A DNA stretch of 64,000 nt from Lethocerus indicus (Eukaryota > Arthropoda > Insecta > Hemiptera > Belostomatidae): contig JACDQD010000003.1 of assembly GCA_019843655.1 (NCBI GenBank), positions 2,854,925-2,918,924 on the forward strand, in the 5' to 3' direction. Below the pieces are notes generated by a model. That model was not told where the DNA came from, did not search any database, and saw nothing but the letters and a program-made list of their open reading frames with translations. Positions 60,092-64,000 of the stretch are shown here, one piece after another; positions within the stretch are counted from its first letter, which is position 1; the number at the start of each line of letters is the position of its first letter. Both the position numbers and the translations under genes were made by a program.

Positions 60092-60150
60092 GGTTCTCAG
60101 GTGACGGATCGAATTTTCCTTTTACAGCAATTAATCTGATTTTCGTTTCC
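60092..60150 (+). repeat. About 60-bp repeat, copy C
   Basis: GGTTCTCAGGTGACGGATCG, then AATTTTCCTTTTACAGCAATT, diverging after that to CGTTTCC. The start-to-start spacing is 328 bases from A to B and 151 from B to C, so this is a dispersed cluster, not a strict tandem array. Confidence 0.65.
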
Positions 60151-63100
60151 TCGCCCCGGAATCTGACTTTGCTAATCTGTCTTTTGTAATCCGTGCAATG
60201 CTCTCTATCCACTCGCCTTCTCAGCTTTGCCTTTTCTCGTTTATCAATAACGGATTTGCTGTATCAATGTGTCCCATCTCTATATTACTTCCTTTAATTC
60301 TGATCATTTGTATTATTTCTTTTTTTCTTGTTATTTTGATATAATATTCCACCAGGTCTAAAATTCATTATAATTATGTATTTGTTTACAAATCATAGAA
60401 AATTGTCCTCAATCCCAGTTATATTCATAAACATGTATATTTACCTGACAAATGCCCTGGCTCCATATTCATGATGTGGGAATTTAATTACTTAATTTTA
60501 ATTCGGTAAAACCTTCTCCTTTTTGTCAATCCATTACACACGGAGCTACAGTAGACAGTAATTACAATTCAGACTGTACGCGCCTGGGACATGGTTTTAA
60601 TTTGGTTCCATTATGAGCGCGTTGTCGGGGTTGTAAACGTGCGGTTTAAGTCCCCGGATTTAATTAACTTTGGGCGCCCCCCCTAGGGTACTCCGGTTGA
60701 CTTCTTGCCATTGTTCGAACCCCCGGCGACACTTCTCTATCAGTTGTTGTTGACCTGCCTCTGAGCGAAGTCCCAGATTGGCGAGGAGACGGGCGCCACT
60801 TCCGCTTGGCACGAAGCCCCGTCCAAAAGTCGCTTCCCTTAGGCGAAACGGAGGATCATTTAAATATTCGTCGGAGATATTTCGTAGCCGTTCTTCGTCC
60901 GGGTGTTGTTGAATATAATCTGAACTCTTATCAGGGAAAGTGAAGAAGATTAGCCGCTCTGTTTATTGACAGTCTGGCCCGTACTGCGGCATCATCGCTT
61001 GTGCGATTGTCCCGTCTCAACTCTCCCAGTCTTTTTGTTTGGTCTCAATATAGACCAGTTTCGGTCTCTAGACCGATCTAGAAAATAACAAATATTGGCT
61101 TATTAAATATAAAACTAAGACTAGGGGGCATCCTTACGCCTCAATTAACTCTAACGTGTACGTTTTTAATGGGGTTTCTGTACTGCGATATCGGTCTATA
61201 CGATACAAGTTATCCATCGATCCCTGCGTGCGATATTTTTAAACGGCTGAGGATAAAGGGTGACGATAGGTCTATGCAGTGCAGTGTTTACTTTCAGTCT
61301 GGAATATGTTTACCCTGTTCTGTTGGCAGACAACTGGCCAGACAGCTGTCGAATAATATCACTGTCGGTCTGTCGCCTTTTTAAAATGACACGTTTTATA
61401 CAAACTTTTAAAGCACACCGCTACACTAAATGTGGTCGCTACAGGTTTACAGTCCGTTGTCGTGTATTGCCGTGGTATCAGTTTCAATAAATAGTTCGTA
61501 TATGCGTTGTGTTTTGAATTTCTAAACATTTTGAAAAATGTAACGATAATTGTTTTAATGCGATTGCTTTAGTGGAACAAATCTATCAAAAGTGTTGTGA
61601 ACAGTAACTGCTTTCATAATACTTTCGAAATCTTACATATATACTAGCGGAAATATATATACTGTTAACTTACTGAATTGTTGAGGAAATAGTGGGTGAT
61701 TATCGGTTTTCGAGAACTGGGGCAAATGAAAAATATTATCAGAATGTCGGTATTTTGGCCGGTCTGTTCGAGCGATGTTTGATCAATGAATCGCTGGTTA
61801 ATTTGATAATCGTGTCGACGTTTCGGGTGTTTTCGTTTTCGGCGTAAAAATAGACCGGCCCCAGTAATAGTGCTTTCCCCAGTCGAGGCGAAGTCGAAAA
61901 TAGTGAGAGCTTAAAACAACCCTAATTCCCCCACCTAATATCGTCGGCAATGACGTCGGCACTGTCTACAATCGTCACATTTCATTCCTCAAGCGAGCGG
62001 ATTTCAATTAATCAACAGACTTCGGAAAAACTTGCGAGTTTTCAGGATAAAATGAATAAGTCATTATCGCCTGAAAGCGGCACGGGGACTTTTCAGTTTT
62101 TGTTGACAATTAATCGGTGTCAGTGCCGTATGAAACTTGAAACTGTTTTCAACCGTTTCACATTTATCTTTTGATACTTCACCGCGGCCCTGCTTTGAGG
62201 GCCTGCGTCGCGTTGCCGCCGACGGCAACCGGTTGCTTGCCGGGATTATCCGCCTCCCGATCGGTTGAGACGTTGACCCAGTTAACGGGCAATTCGATCT
62301 AACGGGCTGGATGCCCCGGGAGCGTTAAAATTTCAATTAAATTTCACCCGGGTCCGCCGGGGGCTTTTAAATATGCAACGCCCGAATCGGCCGTTTCGCT
62401 CCACTGGATCGGACCGAAGAATTCGAGGCCTTCACCTCTGCTCAAGCCTGCCGCTCTTTTAACTCGGCGGACATTTATTAAGCGTTTTAATGGGCGGGAA
62501 AGAATTGAAAACACAAATTAATTTTCCTGATTGGAAAACGGCTTAATGGACCATTTTTCAGAAAGGGGGTAACAGTTTTATATATCTCCGATTTCTTATT
62601 GAGCGACAGGGATTGAGGCTAATCCCTTTAGGGGAAATTTTTAAATTATATCGACATTTAACAGTACCTTCCGCTTCACTCGATGCTTTCCGCTGAAAAA
62701 GTGAAATAGTATAATTGGCAATTAAAAAAATTATCTATATTCATTAAACTCAAGAGCAGGAGGCACAAAATATGAATTTTCTGATATTATTTAAAGTAAC
62801 TGAAGGTGAAGGTCACATTTCTACTTATATTCTATTATTACCTTTCTACTCCTCCAATTAAGCTTCAACACCAAAGGTATGGATTTTTTTGGCGCAACGT
62901 GGTTTGTTCGAAACTGCGCCCTATTATTGTTATTATCCTTCGCTTCGCAACCTCTCTCCAGCTTTGCTGGGGTGCGGGAATGAATGTTAATAAAGTACAT
63001 CGGACGCCATTAAATTGATTACACAGTTCGTAATTGTCCTTTTCCCGAGAGTGATGAAAAAATAGAAAAAAACAACGCTGTAACTGGTCTTCTACAGGAA

Positions 63101-64000
63101 CAGAGAGATACTGCATTGCTCACAATTTCCAATGCATTGGAACGTGTCCAAAAATATGGCGCCAACTTGCCCTCTTCCGCTCTCTGGTCTCTGTTTTCTT
63201 TGACGACATTTTCAGGAAAAGAGCTTAGGCCTTGGAAAGTGCGGAAGGTTTTCTTGAGGTTTCCCGACCGCGGCGAATGTTGCGATTGAATAGTTTTATT
63301 TAACCGAGGTCTCGCCGGCCGCATTTCTCTCCCACACTGCCAGTTGTTTGCACTGCTGCTTTATATAGTCTCCACTGCAAGGACAATTTAATGAATTTTT
63401 ATCATCACTCGTGTTATCTTTCCTATACTTGGCGAAGTTAGTATAGTTTCATTAGTAAAACAGTTGGTTACGCTGTAAGGGGGAACTCCCACGAGTAATG
63501 TTATTCCAAACTCTATCGATCCTCCCTGTAATTATCCTAAAAATTGAATGTATGTATCGTATCAGTGATACGATACTAACGAATGAAATATAACAAATAA
63601 GGAAAACTTCATATACATATGACAGTAATATAACTCTCGATCTTCAAACTTATCTCATTCATGTATTGTTAATGTTTGAACTCTATTAGTTGCACAAAAA
63701 AATAAATAAATTCTCTCCTTTAGTCCTGCCTGATTTGGAGTCTTCGATAGAGGTTTTGGCTGGGACAAGTGGCTTTAAAGGTAGGGCGATTGAAACGGCA
63801 TTTATGAAATTGTTTTAAGGATTAGCCGCTGTTTGCAGTTGGTCCGATAAGGTCGGACAGAAAGTTCTGCCAGTTGATAGTGCAATTTACACGGACGAGA
63901 TAAGATACACGGATATTGGGTCCGGGGGTCCGACAGTTGGCCAGACGTTTTTAGCCCATCCTTTTACCTGTTTGCAGGGAGAGTGCAATATTTGCCAACA
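60151..64000. other. No gene seen; several small hairpins
   Basis: CGGTCT-CT-AGACCG at about 61065-61078; GGCCCT/AGGGCC (62186-62203) and GTTGCCG/CGGCAAC (62212-62229), followed by GCAACCGGTTGC, in a CG-rich patch (62160-62420); and the palindrome at 63554. Frames are short and unrecognised. Confidence 0.5.
63554..63576. repeat. Perfect 23-bp odd-centre palindrome
   Basis: GTATCGTATCA-G-TGATACGATAC, with 11-bp perfect arms and a single central base. Mixed base composition makes it less likely to be slippage. It could be an operator-like protein-binding site or a relic of a transposon end. Confidence 0.75.

Noticed and set aside
1..64000. CRISPR arrays, operons, bacterial promoters or phage genes
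   Set aside because: Nothing in composition, ORF density or repeat spacing fits prokaryotic DNA.

Overview
The window reads as non-coding DNA from a eukaryote, most likely an arthropod and probably an insect. It is AT-leaning, CpG is not obviously depleted, and it has long (TA)n, (GA)n and (CT)n arrays and scattered small palindromes. There is no dense coding, no operon structure and no RNA gene that I recognise. The arthropod call rests on the GAGA-rich CpG promoter style and on a dispersed CTGAAGATGG...CCGAAACCGGTC-type motif that I recall from arthropod repeats. I cannot name the order or species.

No complete protein-coding gene is visible. All long open frames either begin at non-ATG codons, overlap frames on the other strand, or lie in GC-rich or low-complexity DNA. 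I recognise no protein domain in any of them. The window therefore looks like a gene desert, a regulatory landscape, or large introns of one or more genes. The best gene-like signals are on the + strand between 40.9 and 47.8 kb. They are a short candidate exon with strong splice sites (40996-41051), a GAGA-rich GC patch (about 41400-41660), a strong CpG-island promoter-like block (about 45030-46600) whose candidate first exon ends ATGGAG|gtaagt at 45355, and a 39-nt candidate micro-exon at 47697-47735. Together they would fit the 5' end of a plus-strand gene whose main coding exons lie to the right of the window. That is inference.

Layout. 0-8 kb: AT-rich DNA, one copy of a diverged dispersed repeat (758-1010) and a possible minus-strand first-exon donor at position 38. 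8-22 kb: featureless DNA with small repeats, three or four minus-strand CCGAAACCGGTC-type or hAT-like motifs, and a retroelement-like tail (16430-16510). 22.8 kb: a near-perfect 31-bp-stem hairpin of 79 nt, the most structured single object in the window. 24.2-24.4 kb: a GC patch with a clean G-quadruplex motif. 27.6, 39.7 and 58.2 kb: (TA)n arrays. 28.7 kb: the second copy of the dispersed repeat. 41-47 kb: the promoter-like zone. 52 kb: clustered inverted repeats with E-boxes. 54.8 kb: a 142-nt inverted-repeat unit with a relative at 24.75 kb. 59.6-60.15 kb: three diverged copies of a roughly 60-bp repeat.

These are by-eye readings. Repeat families, exons and promoters are candidates that need a genome-wide repeat search, RNA-seq and small-RNA data to confirm.
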